Below are positions 8,941 through 17,801 of a stretch of 64,000 bases of DNA, piece after piece (position 1 is the first letter of the stretch; the number at the start of each line of letters is the position of its first letter). This DNA comes from Gammaproteobacteria bacterium (lineage in GTDB: Bacteria; Pseudomonadota; Gammaproteobacteria; Pseudomonadales; Pseudohongiellaceae). The stretch covers positions 62,001 to 126,000 of the forward strand of contig JAQWZF010000002.1 of the NCBI GenBank assembly GCA_029253585.1, written 5' to 3'. The position numbers were made by a program, and so were the translations under genes. Below the pieces are notes generated by a model. The model was not told the DNA's origin. It did not search any database and was given only the letters and a program-made list of their open reading frames with translations.

Positions 8941-9522
8941 ATGGATATTCATCCAGTAGTAATGTTCGGCTGTTACTATGAACGCGCATGGAACACCAGG
9001 GCCGGAGCAAAGAGAGCAATAGTAGCCCGTGCTGTCGATTTCTATATTGGCGAGATTGACCCTGAATATCGAACCATAAAGTTCAATCTTCCCTAGGATC
9101 CAGACGACGCCGACCAGTTTCTGGAATGCAACAAGAAGAACATCAAAATCATCGATGACTTCTTTCCCGATAACGCCGGGCGCTCTAAGCATTTTCGCGA
9201 CAATATGGAAATTTTCGTGGCTCGCGCCCTCGACGAAATCTTCGATACAGGTATCTGCGAAATCCTGAAGCAAAAGCTATTTCCCGAGAAGCGGGTTCCG
9301 CAGAAAGAGGAAGAACTTGACGAGTTGCTAATGGAAACCAATTCAAGCTACACCAGTGTGGTGAATGAATGTGTGCGTATTTTTAGAAACGGGCTGACAG
9401 ACGATAGCATTGAGGATTAAGAGAAACTGGAAAGCAAACTACTAACGGCTCGAGAGATGTTAGATAAGAATGTGGGCGCTATTGAGCATGGGTTAGACAG
9501 GCGCAAAGAGAAAGATAAATAG
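8941..9522 (+). pseudogene. Broken gene of unknown function with two in-frame stops
   Basis: A single frame from ATG 8941 to TAG 9520-9522 (193 sense codons plus stop) is interrupted by TAG at 9094-9096 and TAA at 9418-9420. All three segments have natural composition and continue without a frameshift: MDIHPVVMFGCYYERAWN..., then DPDDADQFLECNKKNIKIIDD...DDSIED, then EKLESKLLTAREMLDKN. The product would be an acidic, helical, cytoplasmic protein. No family is recognised. Two different stop types point to nonsense mutation rather than recoding. Confidence 0.6.
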
Positions 9523-9601
9523 GTAAAAAATAATGACATCTAGATCGACGGATTATTTCCTGTGGGAAGCGATTAAGGTGAATTACAAAGGAGTTCATTC
9601 T

Positions 9602-10591
9602 ATGGCCTACGATTCACTTATCAGTCGGCGTCAGGTCCTCGGTGGCATTGCCGCCGCGAGCACGCTGCCTTTCGGAAACTTGCTGGCGGCTACTGCGAAC
9701 AAACCCATGCGCGGTGCCTTGATGATCCTGAGTACGCCCTATACCGAAGCCGGTGATGTCGACTTCGATGATCTGGCTGAAGAAGTCGCTTTCTGTGAAC
9801 GATGTGGTGTACAGGGAATTGTCTGGCCACAGAATTCCAGCGAGCAGCGCTATCTAACAAAACAAGAGCGCATACGCGGATTCGAAGTGCTGGCGCAGGC
9901 CAATCGAGGCCGCAGCATGTCGCTTACTCTCGGTGTGCAAGCCGATGATACCGAAGGCATGCTGGAATATGCTCGCGTTGCAGAATCACTAGAGCCCGAT
10001 GGCATGATTGCGATTCCCCCTACCTCAGCAGATTCTCTGGAACAGATCCGAGCCTACTATGCTGCCCTGTGTGAAATCACGGCTAGGCCTATCTTCGTGC
10101 AGACCAGTGGTGGTCCCCAGATCGAGCTGCCTATCGAGTTCTTGGTGCAGCTAGCCAGAGACTTTCCCCAGTGTGGCTATATAAAGGAAGAATATGGTGA
10201 TGTGCATGCCCGCATGCTGGCGCTGCAAGAATACCAGCCCGATCCTATCCGCAGCGTTTTTGGCGCGACTCTAGGGCGTGGGTGGCTGTATGAGATGCGC
10301 ATCGGCACAGATGGGGTCATGACCGGCGGCACTATGTACGGCGATGTCTATGCGCGGCTGTGGCAACTCCATCAGGAGGGTCGTCAAGACGAGCTCCGTG
10401 AATGCTATAGCAAACTACTACTTATCCAGAATCTAGATACCCTGATTCCAGGGGTGCGTCTGTTCGTACTCAAGAAGCGAGGCGTTTTTAAGACGACGAA
10501 ATCGCGCCGCGGAGAATATAGTTTTTCCCCGCAGCAGATTGCAGAGATCGAATATCGTCTAGAGGCACTCGAGCCCTATATGAGCGCCTAG
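9602..10591 (+). CDS. DapA-superfamily aldolase/lyase with Tat signal
   Basis: Dihydrodipicolinate-synthase/N-acetylneuraminate-lyase family (TIM barrel, Schiff-base Lys). The Schiff-base region is CGYIKEEYGD; the N-terminal barrel strand is MRGALMILSTPYTEAGDVDFDDL. The start at ATG 9602 is set by AAGGAG 8 nt upstream and gives a twin-arginine signal, SRRQVLGGIAAASTLPFG, so the enzyme is probably exported folded. This is unusual for a DapA homologue and argues against lysine synthesis. The C-terminal SRRGEYSFSPQQIAEIEYRL region resembles the metazoan-like or oxidised-sugar subgroup. Substrate unknown. Confidence 0.8.
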   Translation: MAYDSLISRRQVLGGIAAASTLPFGNLLAATANKPMRGALMILSTPYTEAGDVDFDDLAEEVAFCERCGVQGIVWPQNSSEQRYLTKQERIRGFEVLAQANRGRSMSLTLGVQADDTEGMLEYARVAESLEPDGMIAIPPTSADSLEQIRAYYAALCEITARPIFVQTSGGPQIELPIEFLVQLARDFPQCGYIKEEYGDVHARMLALQEYQPDPIRSVFGATLGRGWLYEMRIGTDGVMTGGTMYGDVYARLWQLHQEGRQDELRECYSKLLLIQNLDTLIPGVRLFVLKKRGVFKTTKSRRGEYSFSPQQIAEIEYRLEALEPYMSA

Positions 10592-10671
10592 CCTATAGGC
10601 GCTCTAAGTTATTGAAATAATTATTTAATTTGAGAATTTTTCCAAAATCTTCAGCTTTTTCCCGATAGGAG

Positions 10672-10699
10672 TGATCCAGCTCGCACGCCCACGCGTAAT
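10672..10699 (+). promoter_or_regulatory. Candidate ECF11 (RpoE/ChrR-type) sigma promoter
   Basis: TGATCC (10672-10677), 16 nt, then CGTAAT (10694-10699), matching the known ECF11 promoter TGATCC-N16-CGTA. It lies directly upstream of the sigma/anti-sigma pair and implies autoregulation. A transcript starting just downstream would exclude the GTG at 10671 and probably the ATG at 10707 as translation starts. Confidence 0.75.
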
Positions 10700-10775
10700 A
10701 TTGGCAATGTACAGAAATTATGCGAAACAAGAAGGATTTAACACTGAGGTTGGTCTAACTGTTAGACTAGCGTCG

Positions 10776-11375
10776 ATGAATAATTCCTCCCAGAGCCTAG
10801 ATGCCGAAGACACTGTCGTTTCCGACGAAAGCCTGTTGATTGCTGTCGGCAACCATCAGGACGTTAACGCGTTTAATCAGTTGTTCGAGCGCTTTTCGAA
10901 GAAGATCTTTGCCTTGGGCATGAAGCTTACCCGTAACGAACAACTGGCAAATGACCTCATTCAAGAAGCCATGTTAAATGTATGGCAGAAGGCCCCGCTG
11001 TATGACTTGGACAAGGGGTCGGCGAAGGGATGGATCTTTACCCTTAGCCGTAATCGGTGCTTCGACATGTTACGCAAACAGAAGCGTCAACCGAACTGTG
11101 TTAGCGCCGACGATATCTGGCCACCCGAATCGGGTGGAGAACCTACTACCCTTGTGCATGAAGACAGGGGTGGCTTAGAGGTCGAGCTTAGTCTTATAGA
11201 AGGCTATTTCGATCAGCTGTCGGATCCGCAGCGAGCGGTAGTGGAGCAGATCTATCTTCATGATCGAACGCACGAGGAGGCATCTGCCTATCTGCAGATA
11301 CCCTTGGGCACACTGAAATCACGCCTGCGGCTTGCCGTGGCGAAACTCCGAAGTTTGATCGGGGTTGAAGACTAA
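10776..11375 (+). CDS. rpoE: ECF RNA polymerase sigma factor, RpoE/ECF11 type
   Basis: Region 2 is seen in FNQLFERFSKKIFALGMKLT, NDLIQEAMLNVWQKA and GWIFTLSRNRCFDMLRKQKR. Region 4 is seen in LSDPQRAVVEQIYLHDRTHEEASAYLQIPLGTLKSRLRLAVAKLR. The start at ATG 10776 is chosen because the promoter at 10672-10699 would begin transcription after the upstream alternatives, and because it gives the normal length of about 199 residues; no strong ribosome-binding site is seen, so it is not certain. Next to a ChrR homologue it probably drives a singlet-oxygen or peroxide response. Confidence 0.9.
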   Translation: MNNSSQSLDAEDTVVSDESLLIAVGNHQDVNAFNQLFERFSKKIFALGMKLTRNEQLANDLIQEAMLNVWQKAPLYDLDKGSAKGWIFTLSRNRCFDMLRKQKRQPNCVSADDIWPPESGGEPTTLVHEDRGGLEVELSLIEGYFDQLSDPQRAVVEQIYLHDRTHEEASAYLQIPLGTLKSRLRLAVAKLRSLIGVED

Positions 11376-11424
11376 TCAAGCCCATTGGTTTGGGCGACAA
11401 AGAATTTTATAAAGAGGCATATCG

Positions 11425-12138
11425 ATGAATACCGATGTAAACATGCACCCATCTTCCCAATTGCTGAATCAGTTTATTCAGGGAGAACTGGCTACTGGAA
11501 AGAGCATAATAGTCTCGGCTCATATGGAACTCTGTAAGTCCTGTTGTGCCAAGGCCAAAGAGCTGGAAGCCCTGGCTGTTTCTTCCTGGGTGGATCCGAG
11601 TATCGCCCCCCAGTTGGAGTCTCCCAGTGCCACCGATTATTCGAGTATGGTAGCAAGCATCGTGCAGTCGGCGCAGCTGTCAAGCGAGCCGGTCGAAGAG
11701 GTGGTCGAGGTTCAGATGGATGTGCTGGACGACAGCATCAAATTGCCGAAGGTTCTAGCCAAAGCCGCTCAACAGGGACTCAACTGGAAGCAGGTCGCCG
11801 GCGGTATCAGCGAGGCCCAGTTGATTCTGGATGATGAGACACAGTGCGAGTTTATCTACATGGCGCCCGGCTCCAAAGTGCCCGTGCATACCCACAAGGG
11901 CAGCGAGACAACTCTCGTCTTGAAGGGTAGCTTCGAAGACGAGCTTGGTGAATACAAGGCATCAGACTTTATAGTTAGGGATACGCAGCACCATCATCAG
12001 CCAGGTTCTAAAGAAGGCTGCCTCTGCTTTGCTGTGCTGGACAGCCCGCTCAAATTCACTCAAGGTTTAGCTCGCTTTATGAATCCTGTAAACAGCTACA
12101 CCTTCAAGAAAGCGATCTCAAAAGCTGTTACTTCCTGA
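11425..12138 (+). CDS. chrR: ChrR-family zinc/cupin anti-sigma factor
   Basis: Anti-sigma factor that holds its ECF sigma until singlet oxygen or organic peroxide is sensed. The N-terminal zinc-binding domain has His8, His33, Cys37 and Cys40 (HxxxCxxC), the same spacing as Rhodobacter ChrR. The C-terminal cupin metal site is His155, His157, Glu161 and a His in the 189-191 triplet, equivalent to the HxH-E-H site of ChrR. It lies 49 bp after the sigma gene. Both zinc and cupin ligands are intact, so the switch should be functional. Confidence 0.92.
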   Translation: MNTDVNMHPSSQLLNQFIQGELATGKSIIVSAHMELCKSCCAKAKELEALAVSSWVDPSIAPQLESPSATDYSSMVASIVQSAQLSSEPVEEVVEVQMDVLDDSIKLPKVLAKAAQQGLNWKQVAGGISEAQLILDDETQCEFIYMAPGSKVPVHTHKGSETTLVLKGSFEDELGEYKASDFIVRDTQHHHQPGSKEGCLCFAVLDSPLKFTQGLARFMNPVNSYTFKKAISKAVTS

Positions 12139-12153
12139 TAACGATCAGGTCCT

Positions 12154-12819
12154 TCACTTGCGTCGCGCATCGATATTCATTGCGATAGAGATGCGCTCGC
12201 GCTTGCCGCTATAGGGGCGCACTCCATGGCGTAACCACGCCGGAAAAACCACAATCTTACCGCGCTCGAGTTTGAACTCCACCTCGTATTGCTGCGGTTT
12301 CCCATCGACTCCTATCATACGCACCGCCGTATTGTGCATAGCGGCCATGGGAAATCTTGGGTCTTCCACATAGAAGGCTCCCCCTATATCTTCGTCAGAC
12401 TCAAGCTCGTCCCCCATATCCAGATAGAGCACCGCTGCCCAGAGATTCCCTGGGTGCGCATGTGGCTGATTCAATCCGCCTCGTGGAGTGACGTTGGCCC
12501 ACATACGCAGTTGCCAGTCGTAAACATCTGGGCTTGCCTCCTGGAAATGGCTCAAGCGCTTGGCTATGTTGATAGCCGCTTCCGATAGCCTTTTCGCGGC
12601 TTCGCCACCCCAAGCCATCATGTCAGTGTCTGAATGCCAGCCGCCAATGTTGGAGCGTTGCAGACCACCAGCTTCGGCTCGATTCTTGTGGATGCTCGTC
12701 TCCAACTCCTGAATAAGAGATTCTCCGTCCTTCAATCGGCAATAGGCTATAGGCGTCTCAAAGAGGCCAACGTGCTGTGCTTCGACGCGCAGAGGATTTG
12801 TAGATGCTTGATCTGTCAT
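12154..12819 (-). CDS. Putative 2OG-Fe(II) oxygenase (TIGR02466-like)
   Basis: The 221-residue protein has the family core: NQPHAHPGNLWAAVLYLD, DPRFPMAAMHN, then a metal-binding His in WLRHGVRPYSGKRERISIAMN, whose Arg would bind 2-oxoglutarate. Such enzymes hydroxylate unknown substrates, often proteins. It converges on chrR with only 15 bp between the stops. ATG 12819 is taken as start. Confidence 0.85.
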   Translation of the reverse strand: MTDQASTNPLRVEAQHVGLFETPIAYCRLKDGESLIQELETSIHKNRAEAGGLQRSNIGGWHSDTDMMAWGGEAAKRLSEAAINIAKRLSHFQEASPDVYDWQLRMWANVTPRGGLNQPHAHPGNLWAAVLYLDMGDELESDEDIGGAFYVEDPRFPMAAMHNTAVRMIGVDGKPQQYEVEFKLERGKIVVFPAWLRHGVRPYSGKRERISIAMNIDARRK

Positions 12820-12929
12820 AGGTGCTGCAATGGTAAGACAGGGATCATTACAGAATTGTGACGCTCGCCTAATAAAAGCATTGTGTGTCTCATCGAGGTC
12901 CTATTCTTGCATTGTGTTCAGGCAGGTAA

Positions 12930-12969
12930 CTGTAAGAAAACTGCAAACAAACCGACTCATAACTGCAAC
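12930..12969 (+). promoter_or_regulatory. Tandem Pho-box-like half-sites upstream of the secreted protein
   Basis: Half-sites CTGTAAG (12930), CTGCAAA (12941) and CTGCAAC (12963) sit at 11-bp multiples; the 12952 position is weak. The known PhoB site is two 7-bp CTGTCAT-like repeats separated by 4 bp, that is, an 11-bp period. It lies about 75-115 bp before the ATG at 13044. Confidence 0.6.
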
Positions 12970-13043
12970 ATGGCAGCTCTATGATGGCTTCACTGAATCT
13001 CAACTAATTTTCGAATATCAATGTAGAAGACGAAGGAGTCGAA

Positions 13044-14804
13044 ATGAAATTTAAGCGCACTAAAATGAATGCGATTGCCAGTGGAGTAGCTTTGGGTTTA
13101 GCTGCAATGAGCGTGCAGGGGGCCGATCAGCCAATACTCACAACGGGTGGCTCAGAAAGCAGCGCCGTTTTCTCTGGCGGTGCTACGATCAATGGCGGCG
13201 CCAGCTTCCTTTTCGCTGTACCCGCAGATTCGGCAGTTGATTTTCTGGTAACAATCAAGCCGGCTGCAGCGGACGTAGGCAAAACTGGAAGCCTGGTCGT
13301 AATCCTGAATGTGCCAGGCCTGGGCTTCTTTATCCAGAATTCCTCAGGGTCTTTTGTGCCATGGACCCAAGCTGATCCAATTGTTGCAGCGAGCACCAAA
13401 ACGCTAGCAGCATCTGAGCCATTGTCGTTATTTACCGGCTTAGTAGGCAGTGCGATTGGTGCAATGGGATACGAAGTGCAGGCTTATGTGGGTTACTACA
13501 CGGATACAATAGCGAATCTGACATACTCCTCGACGCCGGCTAGTTTCTCAATAGCGGCCACGGCCCCATCTACCTGTCCAACAAACACAACGGCAATATC
13601 AGGAACTTTTAAAGGAAAATCTGTGTGTGTACTGCGGGGTAGAATCGAAGACGACACACATCTCACCTCAAACTTTTCTTATATACTGGACGGCGCAGTT
13701 TTTATTGGTGCTGATGAAGTCAGCGAATCAAAGACCAAGTTAACAATCGATGAAGGCCCCTATGTTTTCGGTCAACAGGGTCTGAACTTCCTAACGATTG
13801 CGCGTAATGGGCAGTTGCACGCAAATGGAAGCGCGGCAAAGCCGGTTATCTTCACCTACGAGGGAGACGACACGGCGACTGCAACTACCAGCGGTCAATG
13901 GGGCGGCATTATCCTAAACGGTAATGCCCCTCTGAACGTGAGTGGCGGCAGTGCTGAAGGCGAAGGCTCAACTGGTATCTACGGCGGGCCGGATTCTGCC
14001 GATAGCAGCGGCGTGCTGACCTATGTTCAGGTCAAATACGCGGGCCAGAACATCACAGAGAGTAACGAACTAAATGGTATTGCATTTCAGGGTACGGGTT
14101 CCGGAACAATCGTTGACTATGTTCAGGTTCACAACAATTCTGATGATGGTATCGAATTCTTCGGTGGCACTACGAACGCGAAGCACATAGTACTTACCGG
14201 CAACGAAGACGACGCTCTCGACTGGACTTTTGGCTGGTCCGGCAAGGCACAATTCGTCGCAATCAAGCAGAACACGGCGAGTGAGCATTGCATCGAAGCC
14301 GATAATAACGGCGACGACAACGATGCGCTTCCACGCTCTAACCCTACTATTTCCAATCTCACCTGTGCTGGAGCGAGCGGGGGTGGCGACGCGGGATTCA
14401 GATTGCGTGAAGGTACATCGGCGAAAATTTCCAACGTCGTTATGTCTGCACACACAGCCTACTGTCTCGACATCGATCAGACTGCAACATTTCTAAACGC
14501 GGGCGGCTCGATCGCTGGACTAAATGGCAATCTGACTCTGACCAATTCGCGCCTGGTTAGCGGCTGTCCCTTCAGTGCAAGCGACGGTGACAACTTCTCT
14601 GTAGCCGACTTCTTCAACGCGCAATCGGGCAGTTCCCTGGGTGAAGTTGATCTGACGGGTACTATCGGATGGATGAACGGTCCTATTCTGAATGCGATTA
14701 CACCTTCGATTCCGGCGGATTCATTCTTCGATCAGGTCGACTACATCGGTGCGGTTAAGGATAGTAGTTCTGATTGTACTGCTGGCTGGACGTATTCTGA
14801 CTAG
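13044..14804 (+). CDS. Secreted beta-helix-like protein paired with a TonB receptor
   Basis: Not a named family to me. It begins with a signal peptide (MKFKRTKMNAIASGVALG..., cleavage near VQGA) and has GGAG upstream of the ATG. The first 170 residues look like a beta-sandwich. The remainder shows repeats typical of right-handed beta-helix proteins, such as GQWGGIILNGNAPLN, SGVLTYVQVKYAG, IVDYVQVHNNSDDGIEFFGG and TNAKHIVLTGNEDDALDW. The acidic Asp-rich turns could bind metal ions. It lies upstream of a TonB receptor and both have Pho-box-like arrays, so I infer a surface or secreted partner in phosphate-limited nutrient capture. Confidence 0.7.
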   Translation: MKFKRTKMNAIASGVALGLAAMSVQGADQPILTTGGSESSAVFSGGATINGGASFLFAVPADSAVDFLVTIKPAAADVGKTGSLVVILNVPGLGFFIQNSSGSFVPWTQADPIVAASTKTLAASEPLSLFTGLVGSAIGAMGYEVQAYVGYYTDTIANLTYSSTPASFSIAATAPSTCPTNTTAISGTFKGKSVCVLRGRIEDDTHLTSNFSYILDGAVFIGADEVSESKTKLTIDEGPYVFGQQGLNFLTIARNGQLHANGSAAKPVIFTYEGDDTATATTSGQWGGIILNGNAPLNVSGGSAEGEGSTGIYGGPDSADSSGVLTYVQVKYAGQNITESNELNGIAFQGTGSGTIVDYVQVHNNSDDGIEFFGGTTNAKHIVLTGNEDDALDWTFGWSGKAQFVAIKQNTASEHCIEADNNGDDNDALPRSNPTISNLTCAGASGGGDAGFRLREGTSAKISNVVMSAHTAYCLDIDQTATFLNAGGSIAGLNGNLTLTNSRLVSGCPFSASDGDNFSVADFFNAQSGSSLGEVDLTGTIGWMNGPILNAITPSIPADSFFDQVDYIGAVKDSSSDCTAGWTYSD

Positions 14805-14909
14805 TTCGATCTTCGGATCGATCGTTAGGCTAAGCCAGGAAGCTAGGAAATCGAGATAGGTGAAACATTGATTGTTTTGCGAATAAGTAAATAACTCGAC
14901 CCATTTTGA

Positions 14910-14936
14910 AGGGAGTACTGTGTACTCCCTTTTTTT
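14910..14936 (+). terminator. Rho-independent terminator after the secreted protein
   Basis: AGGGAGTAC and GTACTCCCT form a 9-bp stem with a TGT loop followed by a T run. It separates the beta-helix gene from the TonB receptor, which therefore needs its own promoter. Confidence 0.9.
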
Positions 14937-14996
14937 CGCTTCAATTTTTCTGCACGTGTTCGCATTCAGAGTAAAAACAGTGATCTTGAAATATTT

Positions 14997-15036
14997 CTGC
15001 AATGTAAATGAAATACCAGTGTCATAGAACAGCAAT
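14997..15036 (+). promoter_or_regulatory. Four phased Pho-box-like half-sites upstream of the TonB receptor
   Basis: CTGCAAT (14997), ATGAAAT (15008), GTGTCAT (15019) and CAGCAAT (15030) are spaced exactly 11 bp apart, the period of PhoB half-sites (consensus CTGTCAT). GTGTCAT matches six of seven positions. The array ends 44 bp before the chosen ATG at 15080. Confidence 0.65.
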
Positions 15037-15079
15037 AAAATACCTGCTTCAAAATGAAATCAATATCGGAGCAAATAAC

Positions 15080-17605
15080 ATGACCAATCCTGTGACGCCA
15101 CTAAAACTCTTAGCTATCGCCGTTGCTTCCGCGCTTAGCACCGTGGCGACCGGGCAAGATGTGCCTCAGATCGAGGAGATCGCTGTTATTGGACAATTTG
15201 TTCCAGATGAGAAACGTGGCACCTCTTCGGTGGCGAACGTTGTTGGTACCGAACAGTTCCAACGTTCCGGCGATTCGAATATAGCCGAGGGTCTCAAGAG
15301 AGTCTCTGGTCTCAGTACAGTCGGCGGCAAGTTCGTCTATGTGCGGGGCCTCGGCGAGCGCTATTCAACCACCCTATTGAACGGGGCGATTCTACCCAGC
15401 CCCGAGCCAATCAATCGCGTTGTGCCTCTGGATCTATTCCCGACGGCAATACTGGATAGCGTACTGGTGCAGAAGACATACTCGGCTCAGTATCCGAGTG
15501 AGTTTGGTGGCGGTGTCTTGCAGTTGCGTACCAAGAAGTCGACAGATGAAGCCTTCTGGAATGTATCCACTTCTACCGGGTTGCAACAGGATGTGAATTT
15601 CAAGAATGGTTTCACTTCCGCGAGTGGCAGCAAGTCATGGCTTGGCTATGACGACAGCTACCGGGGGTTGCCAACTGAGCTCAAACAGGCAACTGCAAAT
15701 GGTCAGGAATTGCGTAGAGAGAGTCAATTCTTGGGTAGCGGCGGGTATTCTGCCGAAGAGCTGCAGGTCATCGGTCGCAGCATGAGAAACGACTACAATC
15801 CCGACAAGGAATCATTGCCTGCTAACCTTAATTTTGCGACATCGTTCGGCAACTTCCACGAGCTCAACGATAACGGTGCGCAATTCAACTATCTGGCCGC
15901 GATCAATTATTCGAACTCATGGGATACCAACGGAATAACTCGTAGAAGCTATCGCACCAGTAACGCCGGTCTTGAGATCGGAGACGATCTGGAATTCGTC
16001 GGCACCGAGCACAGTGTGGATATGAGCAGCATCTTTACCGCCGGTATAGATTTTAATGCTAATCACAACATCAGAACTACGAGCATAGTGCTGCGCAAGA
16101 TGGACGATACTGTCTCTCAGACCAGCGGAGATCTTGCTGCGGAAGACATTGTAAGACTGACGCAATTGGAGTGGGTGGAGCGGGAGTTATTCTCGAATCA
16201 GGTTCAGGGAGATCATTATTTTCCTGACTTTAACGAGTTAGTCGTTAACTGGCGCTATTCCAAGGTAAAGGCAGAGCGAGATGCGCCAGACGATAGGGTC
16301 TACCGCTATGACCTGGAGCCCGACGGAATCTATAGATTCTCGACGCGCGCCGACGGTAACGTCAGGCGCTTTAGTGTGTTGGATGACGATGCCGAAGATT
16401 TTGCCGTTGACCTGACTATGGTTTTCTATGGGCCGATGAACTCAGTCATCACCACCAAGGGCGGCTACGTACATAACGAGAAGCAAAGAGATTCCGAAGT
16501 GCGTCGCTACTCCTTCTTCGATCAGGGGAGTATCGCATTCAATGAGGACCTGCTGACCCGGCCGCTGGAAGAGATCTTGGCGCCGCAGAATATCGATCCG
16601 GATGGTTTTGAGCTGAGGGAGTTTACGCGGCCAACTGACAACTACGATGCGGCGAATGAGTCCGATGCATTCTATGCCGAGGTCGAAGTCAATTTCGATG
16701 ATAGATATCGCCTGAACCTCGGAGCCCGGCAAGAAGACTTTAGCCAGAATGTGAGAACCTTCGATCTATTTCGTGATGTTGAGGTGAATGCCGCGCAGGA
16801 GAGCTCAGATATTCTGCCAGCGTTCAGTGGCACCTATATTAACGGCGACCACCAGTTCCGCGTTGCTTACAGTGAGACTCTTTCACGACCAGATTTTCGT
16901 GAGTTGTCGCCCGCCGCGTTTACCAATCCGGTTACCGGTAGAGAAGTGGTGGGTAATCCGAATCTGAAGATTGCTAATATCACCAACTATGATTTCCGCT
17001 GGGAGTGGTACTTTGGTTTTGGCGACTCCATGTCTCTCGGCCTGTTCTACAAGGAATTCGAGAACCCGATCGAATCGGTAGTACAGCCTGGCGCCGAGGC
17101 GCGGCAGACGTTCACGAATGCCGAAGCAGGGGAGAACACGGGCGTGGAATTCGAAATCTCCAAGAGACTGGATTTTCTAGGCGATCGCTGGGAAGACTTC
17201 TACATACAATCCAATATTGCTTTCATCGATTCACAAGTAACCATTGCCGAGAAGGATAGAGGCATTCTTACCAGTACCTCCCGTGCCCTGCAGGGGCAAT
17301 CGGACTGGCTGTTCAATGCACAGATTGGCTATGAGCCTTTCTCCGGAACAACTGCCACCGTTCTCTACCACTACTTCGGCGAGCGTATCAGTGAGGTGGG
17401 CATAGAGGGCGCTCCTGATCTGATCGAGCAGCCATTCGGTGAGCTGAATACGGTGTTTATGCGCGAGTTCAACGACAATTGGCGACTGACGCTTAAGGGA
17501 AAGAACCTCATGGATGAAAGGAGTGAGGTTACTCAGGGTGGCTTTGTCACAACCGGTTTCAATCGAGGCAGAGAAGTCAGTCTAAAAGTGGACTACCGAT
17601 TCTAG
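15080..17605 (+). CDS. TonB-dependent outer-membrane receptor
   Basis: An 841-residue receptor. The start at ATG 15080 has GGAG 8 nt upstream and yields a signal peptide ending near STVATGQ. Then come a TonB-box-like segment (IEEIAVIGQ), the plug (NIAEGLKRVSGLSTVGGKFVYVRGLGERY, with the PSEFGGGVLQLRTK ending) and a 22-strand-type barrel that ends with an aromatic residue (VSLKVDYRF). Substrate unknown. Pho-box-like sites, the neighbouring secreted protein and phoB suggest uptake of a phosphorus-containing ligand. Confidence 0.9.
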   Translation: MTNPVTPLKLLAIAVASALSTVATGQDVPQIEEIAVIGQFVPDEKRGTSSVANVVGTEQFQRSGDSNIAEGLKRVSGLSTVGGKFVYVRGLGERYSTTLLNGAILPSPEPINRVVPLDLFPTAILDSVLVQKTYSAQYPSEFGGGVLQLRTKKSTDEAFWNVSTSTGLQQDVNFKNGFTSASGSKSWLGYDDSYRGLPTELKQATANGQELRRESQFLGSGGYSAEELQVIGRSMRNDYNPDKESLPANLNFATSFGNFHELNDNGAQFNYLAAINYSNSWDTNGITRRSYRTSNAGLEIGDDLEFVGTEHSVDMSSIFTAGIDFNANHNIRTTSIVLRKMDDTVSQTSGDLAAEDIVRLTQLEWVERELFSNQVQGDHYFPDFNELVVNWRYSKVKAERDAPDDRVYRYDLEPDGIYRFSTRADGNVRRFSVLDDDAEDFAVDLTMVFYGPMNSVITTKGGYVHNEKQRDSEVRRYSFFDQGSIAFNEDLLTRPLEEILAPQNIDPDGFELREFTRPTDNYDAANESDAFYAEVEVNFDDRYRLNLGARQEDFSQNVRTFDLFRDVEVNAAQESSDILPAFSGTYINGDHQFRVAYSETLSRPDFRELSPAAFTNPVTGREVVGNPNLKIANITNYDFRWEWYFGFGDSMSLGLFYKEFENPIESVVQPGAEARQTFTNAEAGENTGVEFEISKRLDFLGDRWEDFYIQSNIAFIDSQVTIAEKDRGILTSTSRALQGQSDWLFNAQIGYEPFSGTTATVLYHYFGERISEVGIEGAPDLIEQPFGELNTVFMREFNDNWRLTLKGKNLMDERSEVTQGGFVTTGFNRGREVSLKVDYRF

Positions 17606-17722
17606 AATCTAGGTAGGCGGTCTTGCGAGCTGTGTGGTCTGCACTAAAATATAGAAAATATATTTTAAACAGAGGGTTATGAGCTTTTTAGAGGCTTGCA
17701 TTTAGTGTGATTAAACATCAGG

Positions 17723-17740
17723 TTGTCACATAATTGTAAT
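17723..17740 (+). promoter_or_regulatory. Pho-box-like site upstream of phoB
   Basis: TTGTCAC-ATAA-TTGTAAT fits the 7-4-7 layout of a PhoB site; the first half-site matches CTGTCAT at five of seven positions. It lies 62 bp before ATG 17802, consistent with autoregulation. A possible -10 (TTTAAAT) starts about 9 bp downstream. Confidence 0.65.
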
Positions 17741-17801
17741 ATACTGCTGTTTAAATGAATGAAAGTTAACTAGTTTGTTAGTCGAGTTTATTGGTAAACA
17801 A

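Noticed and set aside
12841..12846. Minus-strand TGATCC before the 2OG oxygenase as another sigma promoter
   Set aside because: No CGTA-type -10 at the required 16-nt spacing.
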